Both the position numbers and the translations under genes were made by a program. Positions 1-11,400 of a DNA stretch of 24,452 nucleotides are shown in pieces. Within the stretch, counting starts at the first letter, position 1. Each line of letters starts with the position of its first letter. The notes beneath the pieces are model-generated. The model searched no databases and was not told the origin of the DNA. It saw only the letters and a program-made list of their open reading frames with translations. The stretch comes from Apostichopus parvimensis (lineage: Eukaryota > Echinodermata > Holothuroidea > Aspidochirotida > Stichopodidae), in the NCBI GenBank assembly GCA_000934455.1, contig KN884551.1, positions 68,944 through 93,395 on the forward strand, read 5' to 3'.

Positions 1-728
1 GAAATGTACATATTATAATTATCTTCACTGAACACTGTGCTAGCATTCCAAACTGACAGCTTTAACAAGTTTGTGTTTATTACAGGTATACTGTTATACG
101 ATTACCTTTGCTAATAGCCGATGCAAGGGTTGTCATGCCATAATCACCAATCGTCGCTAATCTAACCAACGGCTTGGTTCTTTGAACACTGTGGAGGAAA
201 TTGAATCGTTCCACAGAAGCTATTAATGTCTCCTTTGTTATACAGGTCCCTTAGAGTAGGTTATTTCAACCCGTTTCAGTTCCATACTCCAATCTTAATA
301 ATAAAGGTATGGGGCGACCAGAGAAACTTGAGGACCACCCCCCCCCCTCCCCAATGAAACGGAAATGAATTCAAGAACAGTGGGGGGAGTTCCAGCCTCC
401 AACGAGATATTTGGGGTATTTTGGTATATGTAGGGTTGCTATATGTTGCTATATTTTTACCCATTTACCTTTATTACAGAGAGCATATTTCATGTGGGTT
501 TCATCTGTGTATTTAGGTAGCCAATTGCAATGTTATTTCGGTGTGCTTTATATTGAGTTCCCTTTCTTGACATTAACTTGGATGACTTAAGGTAGACTTT
601 TAGTCTTGATACATCATAGTCCAAAATGTCCCCAAACGGTGAGGGAAATTTCAGTCGTTTATAACGTTTGTATAGCTTACCCTGCATGATGATTTTGAAT
701 CTACGCAAGATAGATCATCGCCTCGAAA
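1..728. other. Intergenic, no gene recognised
   Basis: AT-rich sequence with a C-rich tract near 338-351 and a G-rich counterpart near 379-388. A 72-codon open stretch on the minus strand (490-708) shows no family resemblance, so I do not call it a gene. Confidence 0.6.
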
Positions 729-1117
729 TATGGCAAGCCATGTGGGACAAACACCGCATAACATATCTGCATATTAATTTGAATATATACGCGTATTAAT
801 TTGAATATATACACGTATTAATTCGAATATAACACGTACTAAATTCGAGATATCCGCGCATTAATTCGAATACATATGGATTTTATCCAATATATGCACA
901 GATTAACTCGAATACACACGATTATGGTAGGCCGCATGGGAAATAATTGCTGAATTATGTCCGACATAAATCCGAATTATGTACCACATAAATACGAATT
1001 ATGTCGGACATAAATCGACCAATCAGCTGAGCGCATCTCCATGCCTATTTATGTGGTACATAAATCCAATTTATGCACCACATAAATCAACCAATCACGT
1101 ACAGAATCATATAGAAT

Positions 1118-1225
1118 GTCAGTCAACTCGACACACCGTCAACTCGACACATTTTAACTCGACCAAACCGTCACCTCGACACGGTCAACTTGACATAAGC
1201 TACTTAGGTCAACTCGTCACACTGT
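1118..1225 (+). repeat. Degenerate GTCAACTCGACAC short tandem repeat
   Basis: About seven imperfect copies of a 13-16 bp word (GTCAACTCGACAC, TTAACTCGACC, GTCACCTCGACAC, GTCAACTTGACA, GTCAACTCGTCAC). They lie inside the loop of the inner foldback. Confidence 0.7.
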
Positions 1226-1258
1226 CTCGTTTATCGGGTGCGTGTGCCGGCGAGGTTG

Positions 1259-1369
1259 TTGGTGGACGGTTCAAGGGGGGGGATTTTGTAAGCCTGTAGC
1301 TTAACTTTTTATCCACCCTAATTAAAACGTAAATACCGGCCCCCCCCCCCCCCTTGAACCGTCCACCAA
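1259..1369. mobile_element. Short palindromic MITE-like element
   Basis: The arms TTGGTGGACGGTTCAAGGGG and CCCCTTGAACCGTCCACCAA are perfect complements, including long G and C runs. They flank a 50-60 bp AT-rich centre. It lies inside the foldback at 924-1963. Confidence 0.75.
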
Positions 1370-1730
1370 AAGAAGAAATTATTGAACACAAGTTTACTTC
1401 AACAGTTGCAATATATAGATAGCACAGATTACATCTAATGATCCTTAATTATTAGGGCCATATAATATATCGACACCCACCCCCTTAGACATTCTACCCA
1501 GGACGGTGATCATAATAGCTTCCTATGTGCCTGGTGTGCCGAGACTACTCTCTCTTGATAAATTATGTAACCGGTAAAACAAACATCCACAACACATTGA
1601 ACACACCGAACGCACAAGCAACCCCACAACACACAAACTGATACCCACCGAACGAAAACGTATTTATGCGGTCCATAATTCGGATTTATGCGGTACATAA
1701 TTCGTATTTATGCGGTACATAAATACAATT

Positions 1731-1872
1731 AATGTACCGCATAAATAAGCATCGAGATGCGCTCACCTGATTGGTCGATTTATATCCGACATAATTCGTA
1801 TAATGTACCGCATAAATAAGCATCGAGATGCGCTCACCTGATTGGTCGATTTATATCCGACATAATTCGTAT
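1731..1872 (+). repeat. 71-bp tandem duplication in the foldback right arm
   Basis: Two almost identical units begin AATGTACCGCATAAATAAGC at 1731 and 1802, each containing ACCTGATTGGTCGATTTAT. Confidence 0.85.
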
Positions 1873-2227
1873 TTATGTGGTACATAATTCGGATTTATGT
1901 CGGACAAAATTCAGCAATTATGTCGGACATAATTCAGCAATTATTTCCCATGCGGCCTACCATATACGTCAATAGAGACCAACTTTCAATCTCTCATTTA
2001 TTGCACTGGCGAGGCTACAATGTGATAACTCTTGAAACTCGTTTGTGAAAGCTATAAGACATGCCAGTTATTGTCCGATTTAATACGCGTACATATTCGA
2101 ATAAATACGCGAATATATTCGTATTAATACAAGAATACATTATGCGGTGTTTGTCCCATATTCGAATTAATATTCGAATTAATTACGCATATATATTTGG
2201 TATATTTGTCCCACATGGCCTACCGTA

Positions 2228-5200
2228 TACGTCCTGTAGATAGCACAACTGTCGACCGTATTTAGAAGTATATACTTTATTTTCTGATACACTTGTTTTG
2301 TTTCACAGAGTAATAGTGAAGTGCACTAAATCCGCCAAAAGAATGGTTTGGACTCAGAAATATAACTAGCGTGTTAGTCTCCAGAAAAAGTTAAAGGAAT
2401 GCTGGTGTATATGCCTGATAAATTAATAGTTCGGTCCATTTCGAGTTGCAATTTACATATAAAGAAGTGGGTTGCTTTAATAGTCTTGCCTTGGTGAACA
2501 GTTTTCAGTTGAATAGGTTTATTATAATCTGTCTGTAGCCTATATATTAAAATTGCTCGTCAAATAAACTTCGTATTTCGTCAATTCGGCTGGTTTGGAA
2601 TTCGCTTCGGATAAAGAAGAGATATTTGGTATTGGCGTGTATAGAGCTGTATCAGTTCATTTGCCAAAATAAAATATGCCATTCTCCACCTCTCGAAGAG
2701 TTGGTTATTTTTAGAAGAGCTGAAATATTTTGGCTAATTGCAAAAAAGCTGATAAACTTAGGTCCCTGAAATTGTTGTGCTGTAACTGTGAAGACCCGGC
2801 TTCATGTTACATGAAAGAGTAGGCTGCAGTCATATATCATAACATTTGCTGTATAACTGTAGTGTTAATGCCCATGTATTGCGTTCGCTTTGGCTTTGTT
2901 TAGAGAAACCCGAGGAGTAAGCCCTTGCAGTTGTTCATTTCATATATTATAATGATATGGATGAATCACCGACAATTTATTTATGTTGCTACAAATTGTT
3001 GAAATAATTACTTCTAATGTGAGCATGATTTATTTGGATTACATTTTATAAATGATAATTGTTAAATTGATGACATTTGAAATAACTTTTGAAAACTATT
3101 ATAATTTTTTTCATTTTTGCAGCACAATGTTGAATTTCTCAGTTATTAGATTTAAGGAATTTGTTATTTAGTTTTAAATTGTTACTAAGAATACCGACCA
3201 ATTAATCGTTTTGTTGAATATTGCCACAATATTTACAAGACTATCTTATCATTTTGTCAAGATGTCGACTTTTTGTCATTAAATATTGACTTTTCAGTTC
3301 GGATTTTATCAACTTTGTGACCTTTTATACAGAAATTTATTTTCACATAAACTTTAGAAAATGTGGCCTGCCTACAAAACAAGGTTTACGAGCTTCTAAA
3401 AGAAGACTTCCAAAGCCCAGTCACTGCGTATTGAGAAGAATATCGAAATGCACCTCCCCCCTCCCTCCAAAAACTGATGTGGAGTAGTATGTCCCACCCC
3501 CCCCCCCCTTACATCGAAGCCTATGATCAATAGCTTATAATAACGGTGTAGAACGCTATCTTACAAGATAGTTCAATCGATTATTAATAACTTAACATTT
3601 TCCTATTTCATCTCCATATGCCAGTGTTTGTCTTGAAATTAGACTTTCATTTGACAGTTGTGATTGCTTTCTCGAAAAGTGTATAGCGATAGGTTCCTTA
3701 CGACTCTGTCTTAATCTTCTTTTAATTAAGTCGAAATTACGACATAAATTTATATCGGAATTTCGGATGATATACCGATATCATTTAACATCATAACACA
3801 AAACATATATAACTCAGATGTGTGTACGCCCTGTACCTACAAGAAATTGTTTCTTGAAGTAATAACCAAAGCTAAATCAAGTCTCAAAATATACCAAGAC
3901 CTAGTTTATTTACCTATAAGACACACCCCCCCCCCCCCCATTTACCTATCTGATTTGAAGGTTTGCTTTGCCTGCGAATATACTAATACCTGTAATGCCT
4001 GTAATACCTGTAATGCCCTTTGCCTACTCTTTCCTTTTTTCTTGTTTCTTTCTATTTGTTTTAAAAGATGGATGCAGCAAAGTACTAGTCACAGATTAAG
4101 AAAACAAATGAATACATTTTTAATTCAAAAGTAAGTAAAGGTAGGTAAACTTTCTTGATAATAATAATTGATCAAATATTCTTTAGTCATAGACCTAATG
4201 CCTACCTCGTTGCTGTTACGGAGAGCAGGAAAACTCCGATAGGGATCAACATTTTAGAGAGCAGTGCGTACATGGTGAATCTCGTCTCGGTTTGTAGCTC
4301 TCTGATACGCCTCGTGGAATTTTTATCTTACTGGCAGCTATCACTCACAGCACATAGATACCTTTCATTTTAGCGACAAGGCATCAGTTTACATTAACCC
4401 ATTTACGATGTACGGTATATTTTATCATAGAACTGTATTCATCATCTTAGAAAATATATAGACGCCGTTTGCTAAGGTAATTCGGTAGGTAAATCATGTA
4501 TAATGTAAAATCGAGTTGTTAGTTAGCAACACAGATTGAAGAAATATATACACATTACCAGTTCTCTAACAAGTCGATTTTATGTCAATTCTTGGTATAG
4601 TCAGTTAGAGACGGAGAGGAGGGGAGATTCTGTTCTTACCATTGATAAGAAATGTAAAATATATTAAGTACTGACGACATGCTTCAATATCGCCATACTA
4701 TATATTGTGTTATTCTGTGCATCAGCTAGTTTGTATAGTTCACCCATAACACCGAGTTGTACCAAACTCGTGACATTTTGATAGTCATGTTCTCAGACGA
4801 CAAAGGCCTAACACGGCGAAAGAGTGATCCCCTGTGCGGTTCAAAGAATCGTAGGGTTTGGTTTATCCCGACCACTCTTTCAAACTTTAGAATCATGATG
4901 TCCCGTTGCCTCTTCACGATAAATTCACTGGGCGACCACAATCATCCATTGCGTAATTCTATTATCGAAGAATCCAAGGGTTTCCCGAAGACCTATAGCG
5001 GGGAGTGAGAATAACGTCGCAAAATGATGCACCCAAAACACTATTTTGTAGAAATATTTAAACAACGTCATTCGTTAATTCTTATTATCTTCTCAACATA
5101 CAAATTTTATAAAAGTTACGGCAATTTTAGAGGTTAAAGGCTTATTTTATAATTACATAAATTAGTTAAAGTTGTCGAGTGTAATCAATCCCTGCATTGT

Positions 5201-6811
5201 GAGATCCGTATTCAGTACACTATACCCGACGCTACCAGATAATCCATTTAATCCGTAATCTCACATTACTGCGATATTATCAATTTAAATCCTTGTTGCT
5301 GAGCGTATCAGATTTTTGTTCACTGGGCGATCAAGTAGTAGGATAGACAATGGTATCAGTTGTTGATATAAACCCTTTGTAAATTCTTCAGGTATCTTAT
5401 ATAATGTCGCTAACATTTTCGGTCTTGTGGATAAGCATCGTGGGCAGAACAGCTGTATCATTAATTTTCGATCAAAAATGCGTCGGAGCAGAAGTCGGTT
5501 TCTTTTGTGGCATCTTCCTAAAGTAAAGCCTAACTTTAATATTAATGTATGACTTGATCCTAAATGTATATCAGAAAGCCAGTTAGCTACAGTGATTCCT
5601 TGCCACATTTTATTTGACAACATTCAACAGTAACATTGCACTTAGATGTTAGGCTTTCACTTCTGTAGACCTCAAATGTCATGATTCTTGTATTCACCGC
5701 AAGCTAGACTGAAAAGGATATTCTGTTGACTCAAGTTAATCGCTTAGCAAACTTGCTGAAGATTTTCTGAATCTTTAGGTGAAAAACCGCATTCTCACAG
5801 CATTTTGTATTGCGAAGAAAAGAATTTAGTTTTAATTTTGTGAAATTTTGTAAATGCATCTGGCAACAGCAGAATGGATTTCATCAGGGCACTTGAGCTG
5901 AAAATGCCTTCGTTTTTCTTTATAATTTGTCAATCATTTATTATTCAGAAGAAAAGAATATTTCTACAAAAAAAATACACTTTGATGAAATTTTATTGAG
6001 AACTTTAACTACTTAGTAAACCTCCCCAAATGTATCAGGTTGCGAGGATAAATCAACGTGAATATAATGATAACCTTAGCAGAGCGTTTGAATAGCATTC
6101 TCCGAGGACATGACATCACAGACATCACATGACATCACAGACCCCCAACTGTGATCCAACTTTCTAGTGACTATAGTTGGAGGTTTAGCCAGTCAAAATA
6201 GGTCACACTCATTCAACAATATCTCGATTTAGGGGCAAGATATTGAGATGGGGTTTTCAACCTGCAATGTGTAATATTTATCAAGTATCACGTTCATCCA
6301 ATATGCAGATGCAGCTATTGTGTTTGCAAGGTTTTCAGACTTAACCTCTGGTTGACCTCTAATTACCCTTCACCCTTCCACAATTTCAAAAGGAATCTTA
6401 TACCCACCAAGGGGGTTCTATTCATACCAAGAACATAGTTCATTCAAGCGTACTTTAGAGTTATGTTTCCAACGTTTTCAGATGTTGACCTCAATCAATT
6501 TGAATAGGAATTTTGTTAATGGTCAAGAGGGATCTACACACAGCATGAAGTGTAACAGAAGTGTAACAATGTCCTCAGAGTTGCACCTGAAATGACCTTT
6601 ACCTCTGTCAATTTGAATAGTGATCTTCACTAATCGAAGGCTTCCACGTACTAGATAAGAACTTTAGCAGATTTTACTTTCGTTGTTATCGAAATTCATT
6701 CAAAACAGGAGCCTGGACATAGGCCTACAGTCCTACACCTGCACTGACGCTCACGAAAGTCTATCAGATGTATTCAGAAGAAAATAGATTCAAGCCGTGT
6801 TTCAAGCAGAA
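2228..6811. other. Intergenic, no gene recognised
   Basis: AT-rich DNA with poly-C tracts (3496-3508 and 3927-3939) and a short AATGCCTGT/AATACCTGT repeat near 3988-4016. From about 6100 on there are fragments of the TGACCT-type repeat. The longest open stretch is 112 codons on the minus strand (5285-5623). It has no motif I recognise and no splice partner I could find. Confidence 0.6.
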
Positions 6812-7162
6812 ATGTCATCGTTTAACTACATGCATGAGAATATTGATCCTACATAGTACATATACCAAACTAACACAAACCAGAATGCCATCGTTTAACT
6901 GCATGCATTAGAATATTGATCCTACATAGTACATATATCATCGTTTAACTGCATGCATGAGAATATTGATCATACATAGTACATATACCAAACTAACACA
7001 AACCAGAATAATGTCATCGTTTAACTGCATGCATGAGAATATTGATCCTACATAGTACATATACCAAACTAACACAAACCAGAATGCCATCGTTTAACTG
7101 CATGCATGAGAATATTGATCCTACATAGTACATATACCAAACTAACACAAACCAGAATAATG
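6812..7162 (+). repeat. ~73-bp tandem repeat, five units
   Basis: The word CATCGTTTAACT begins units at 6816, 6889, 6939, 7015 and 7088, giving periods 73, 50, 76 and 73. Each unit contains CATGCATGAGAATATTGATC and ACATAGTACATATACC. The second unit lacks the distal AACTAACACAAACCAGAAT part. Confidence 0.93.
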
Positions 7163-8316
7163 TCAGCCCTCCCATTGTTACTTGCCATATTTGCAGAAGA
7201 TGAACATCTTAGCAAATTGTGAACAGCGTTTCGGTACTATATGAATACAGTATATAAGCTTCAATCGCAACCTCCTTAGCAAATACTGGTTTTTTTTCAA
7301 AGCTGAGATTCTCGAGCTGTATGTCTTCAAAAATTGTGCACATTTGACTTCTGCTGATATTCAACCGTACCTTCTGCTGGCTACGCTAAAGCTGCATGTC
7401 AAGTATGACATTTGTCAATATATCTCTTCTCAAGAGTTTTCATGTTTTGACCGTTAGTTAAATCACATGACCCTTGGCCTCGAAAAAGACTGTAGCCTAA
7501 TTGTTGCACAGTATAGGGCCATCCAAAGATTCATGTGCAAACTTTGTTCAGATTACTGTCCTTGAGATTTGAGCTATCCGGATGTCTATTCTTTGCTGAG
7601 CTTTTAATTGTAGTTATCAAACGACAAACAAACGAAGAGACTTTCCATCGTCCCTCTTCATGAGATATCGTGTTGTGTGAGGCTTTCACTGTTCAGGTCT
7701 TGAAACTATTCGAATTACCACCAAAGAATGTTTAACAAATAATCTATAATACATGTACTAACTTCTGTTACGATTCTTGAGATAAGGAGCTTGTACGATA
7801 ATCACAATTGACTTCTATTGACCTCAAATTATCAATAATCTCGGCTAACACAATATGGACGTTGCACTTATTATTATTACTGACATGCTACATGCTAAGT
7901 ACCCTTAAGTTTCAACATGCCACTCATTTCGATATAATATTTGCCATGTTTTCAGGTGTTAGCCCCTGCTGACCATAGACCTTTGATTCCAGTACAAACG
8001 GTATATTTTGTTGCACGTCATAAAATTAATTGGTAAAATGGTAAAATTTCAATATTCTATCTCGTATATGTAATTTTACCTATAGTTTTATGATTAAGTC
8101 TAGTATTACTGCATGGCTTAAATTGAAGAAGAAAAAAATATTAAGGAAATCGGATGATATATATCTACAGCTGCGCATATCGCATAACCTTTGTGCAGTA
8201 TGAATTATGGTAATTATATTCAGTGTAATGTGACTATTGTTGACTGCTATACGGACACTACAGATACGACAAAAGGAGGTATTATCAGCCATTTTGCCAA
8301 TACTGATAATATGGCG
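7163..8316. other. Downstream flank of the EF-Tu gene
   Basis: AT-rich sequence with scattered decayed TGACCT-type words (near 7820 and 7970). It should contain the EF-Tu 3' UTR; no AATAAA on the minus strand was found near the stop codon. Confidence 0.5.
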
Positions 8317-8441
8317 CTACACTATTATTTGTGAAATCACACCGCATCCAATAGTCCTGCCTCCCTCTCTCAATACAAAATTTTGTGCGTCTTCGCATAG
8401 GGCTGGTTTGCTAAGTTCCAGTTGTAATTCTACATTATCAC
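8317..8441 (-). CDS. EF-Tu coding exon 9 (residues 354-394 and stop)
   Basis: Acceptor TTTATCAATTTCAG completes Gly354. The exon encodes [16 protein letters not shown], then REGGRT and [11 protein letters not shown], followed by TAG at 8317-8319. The end coincides with the bacterial C-terminus, with no extension. No AATAAA is seen close downstream; a CATAAA variant lies at 8087-8092 (minus strand). Confidence 0.93.
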
Positions 8442-11400
8442 CTGAAATTGATAAAGAAAACGTTTCCTTGCAACACCAAAGTAACATTTACTTCATACTG
8501 GAATAGTATATTGGAATGGTATAAACCCCATCAAATTAAAATGAATTTATATTTTTGTAAGCTGTGGTCATATACCTTGAAGGGCATTATTGAGAGGACT
8601 TTCTTGTGCACCTTATAATATCGGTTTTTGTATTGGGCGAAGATATGGGTCATGGGTTCATGTATCTTTAATATAATATAATATAATTTAATATCAATTT
8701 AACTAGTACACCAATATAATTCGCAAGGGTTTGTCAAGAAAGAAAAGAAAAAGTAATGAACGACTTATTCTAAGTTTATGGTAATGGTTTAACTATATTT
8801 ATGGTAATACATAGATGGTCATACAGTATCCTGTTTTGGTTTCCTTTATATATCATGCAACGACTATCATGAAATGTTATCAAAATCAAGTGGTTTGCAA
8901 ATTTGTTGTACAAACAAAATGCACATTAGGTAGTTAATATACTTTTAAATATATTTTTGTCTTATTTTCGTTTGAGAAGACAATATATATCATGCAACGA
9001 CTATCATGAAATGTTATCAAAATCAATAAATTTTACTTTACTTTACATTACTTTTATATCAATCGATGATTTGGCTGCATTTGACGAGAAACAAAAAATA
9101 ACGCCTTTGCAATTAATAAATGATTCTTTGTAAAATATACTAAAAAAAATAGAAGCATTACCTGGCATAATGAATGCCATCTCGTCTGGTACTACTAGCT
9201 TTACATCCACAGCAGCAGTGTCAGTATACATTGTAGGTCTATAGTTGTTACGAAATGGAGTGTGTCGACCACCTTCATCCTTAGATAGCACGTAAACCTG
9301 CACACGAAAAGAACTAGAATGTAACAATGCATTGTGGTTTCGATCATGTAACATGAGCAGTTTTCTTCATGAATCTAACTTAATACATAGTGAGGGTGTA
9401 CAACATACTTGATATTAGTAATCAGTGTGATGTGACAACCAATAACTTCACAATGACACAGGCTGTCCTGAAATGACCATTGACCTCAACAACAGACATC
9501 TTGTACTATATGTGATACATCAACATACTAAATATGACATCTGTCCTTGTTGTATTATTGTGTAACATGCTTTCACAATTTGACACCTGGTGAACTCAAA
9601 CGACCATCGACCTCCGCCCACATTAGGCTTCTTGTACTCAATGTGGTACAATTACATACAAAGTATGCAATTTGTACGATATTATGTTTAGGAAGTTGCG
9701 TTAGCGTATAGAGACAGGTAAGAGGGGGAGTGAAGTAAATGTTTGGCGCTTTTTGACTTCAAATGACCTTTGACCTCCACCAAAAGCATATAATTGGCTC
9801 CTTGAATTTGATATGGTACATTTACAAACCAATTAGGAGATATGTCCAAGGTTCCCTTCTTGCAATATCATGTTTACAAGGTTTTCCAAATTTGACGATA
9901 TTCTTCTTGTAATCAATGTGGTAATTCTACAAACTTAATGTGAGGTCTGCCCAAGTTTCCCTTCTCGAGATATGATGTTTACAAGGTTTTCACAATTTGA
10001 CCCCTGGTGACCCTAAATGACCTTTGACCTCCACAAAAAACAGAAGACTTCTTTTACTTAATGTCGTACTTTTAAACATTAAATATGAAATTGGTCCGAC
10101 GTTCCCTTCTTGAGATATCGTGTTTACAAGCTGGGCGTCACAAACGCACACACACACACATACGCCATCATGAATGCAAAAGTTTCGATCATATCATTGA
10201 AACCAAACAGAATTGGCTGGGATCTACTTGTTCATTACACAAAAACGTTCAGAAACCAGAATGCAAAAATGCATGGAGGTTCATTACAATAGACTTCTAC
10301 TTGTTCATCAGAAATAGCGCTTTATAATATAAGCGTCCTGATTTCTTCCATAAGATATCATGTTTAAAAGATTTCAGAGTTTGACCACTGGTAACCCAGA
10401 TGGCCTTCGACCTCCACCTACACAATTGAGTTCTTCTATACAATAAAACGCATCCGCATGCCAAGTATGCACATATGCATGCTTCCTAACTTAAGATATC
10501 GTGTTTACAAGGTTTTCAATATTTGACCTCTGGTGACCCAGATGACCTTTGAACTCCACTGAAAAACAATATATTACTCAATATAACACATCAATAATGA
10601 TAAGTATAAGAAGTATCCATATTTCTAACTTGAGATATAGTGTTTACAAGGTTTTCAGTTTTTGACCTCTGGTGACCTCAGATGACCATTGACATCCAAC
10701 AAATAAGATAGACCTATTCTACTCAATACGACGCATTCACGTGGTAAATATGAAAAGTGTCCATGTTTCCTATCTTGAGATATAGTGATTACGAGGTTTC
10801 AGCATTGACCTCTGATGACCTCAGATGACCTTTGATCTCCACAAAAACTTGAGGGTTCTTCCTCTTAATTAACGCATCAACATGGGAAGCATTAAAAATA
10901 TCCATGGTTCCTATCATGAGATAACGTGTTTACAAGTTGGGCGTCACACACGCACATACACCAATTCATGACTGCATTGCTTACGAAAATTATCGAAACC
11001 AAAAATGACCCCTTGTCATGGGTTTCATTTCACAGTAGAATATTTCAGTTAACCAAGTTACATGAATCTACCTGACCATGGGTCACAAGATCAGATTCAA
11101 GTTTCTTTTATGAACATGAGGACAGCTCTTGTTTATATATCTCGGCTCATGTTTACATAATGTTTGTCCCCGCGCTCACACGAGCATCACCTTACCTCAG
11201 CCAATACTGATGAATGTGGGGATTCACTGCCACGTGCACATATAATCATTCCGCGCTTCACATCTTCTTCCTTTATACCGTCTAGAAGAACGCCAACCTG
11301 GTCACCCTGTTGACCTTTATCCAGTATTTTCCTGAAGGTTTCGACACCTAGATACGGAAACAAATAACCGCTGGGAAAACCTCGATAACGTGAATGGAAC

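Larger units (their letters stand above)
924..1963. mobile_element. Foldback element (inner member of a nest)
   Basis: Left end ATGGTAGGCCGCATGGGAAA and right end TTTCCCATGCGGCCTACCAT are perfect complements, and the match continues for over 40 bp. The arms contain repeated CGAATTATGT-ACATAAAT units and inverted copies of CGACCAATCAG. No transposase ORF is seen. A smaller palindromic element at 1259-1369 sits inside it. Confidence 0.82.
729..2227. mobile_element. Outer foldback element interrupted by the 924-1963 element
   Basis: Left end TATGGCAAGCCATGTGGGAC and right end GTCCCACATGGCCTACCGTA are near-complementary. The arms carry degenerate tandem units around CGTATTAATTCGAATATA (765-900 and 2085-2190). 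Removing the inner element leaves about 460 bp. Its ends resemble those of the inner family (GGTAGGCC then CATG). Confidence 0.65.

Noticed and set aside
4726..5008. Overlapping open stretches on both strands
   Set aside because: Open on both strands with no family resemblance or splice context; treated as chance.
5285..5623. 112-codon open stretch on the minus strand
   Set aside because: No recognisable motif, no plausible partner exon found, and it lies in AT-rich repeat-bearing DNA; length alone is weak evidence in a eukaryotic genome.
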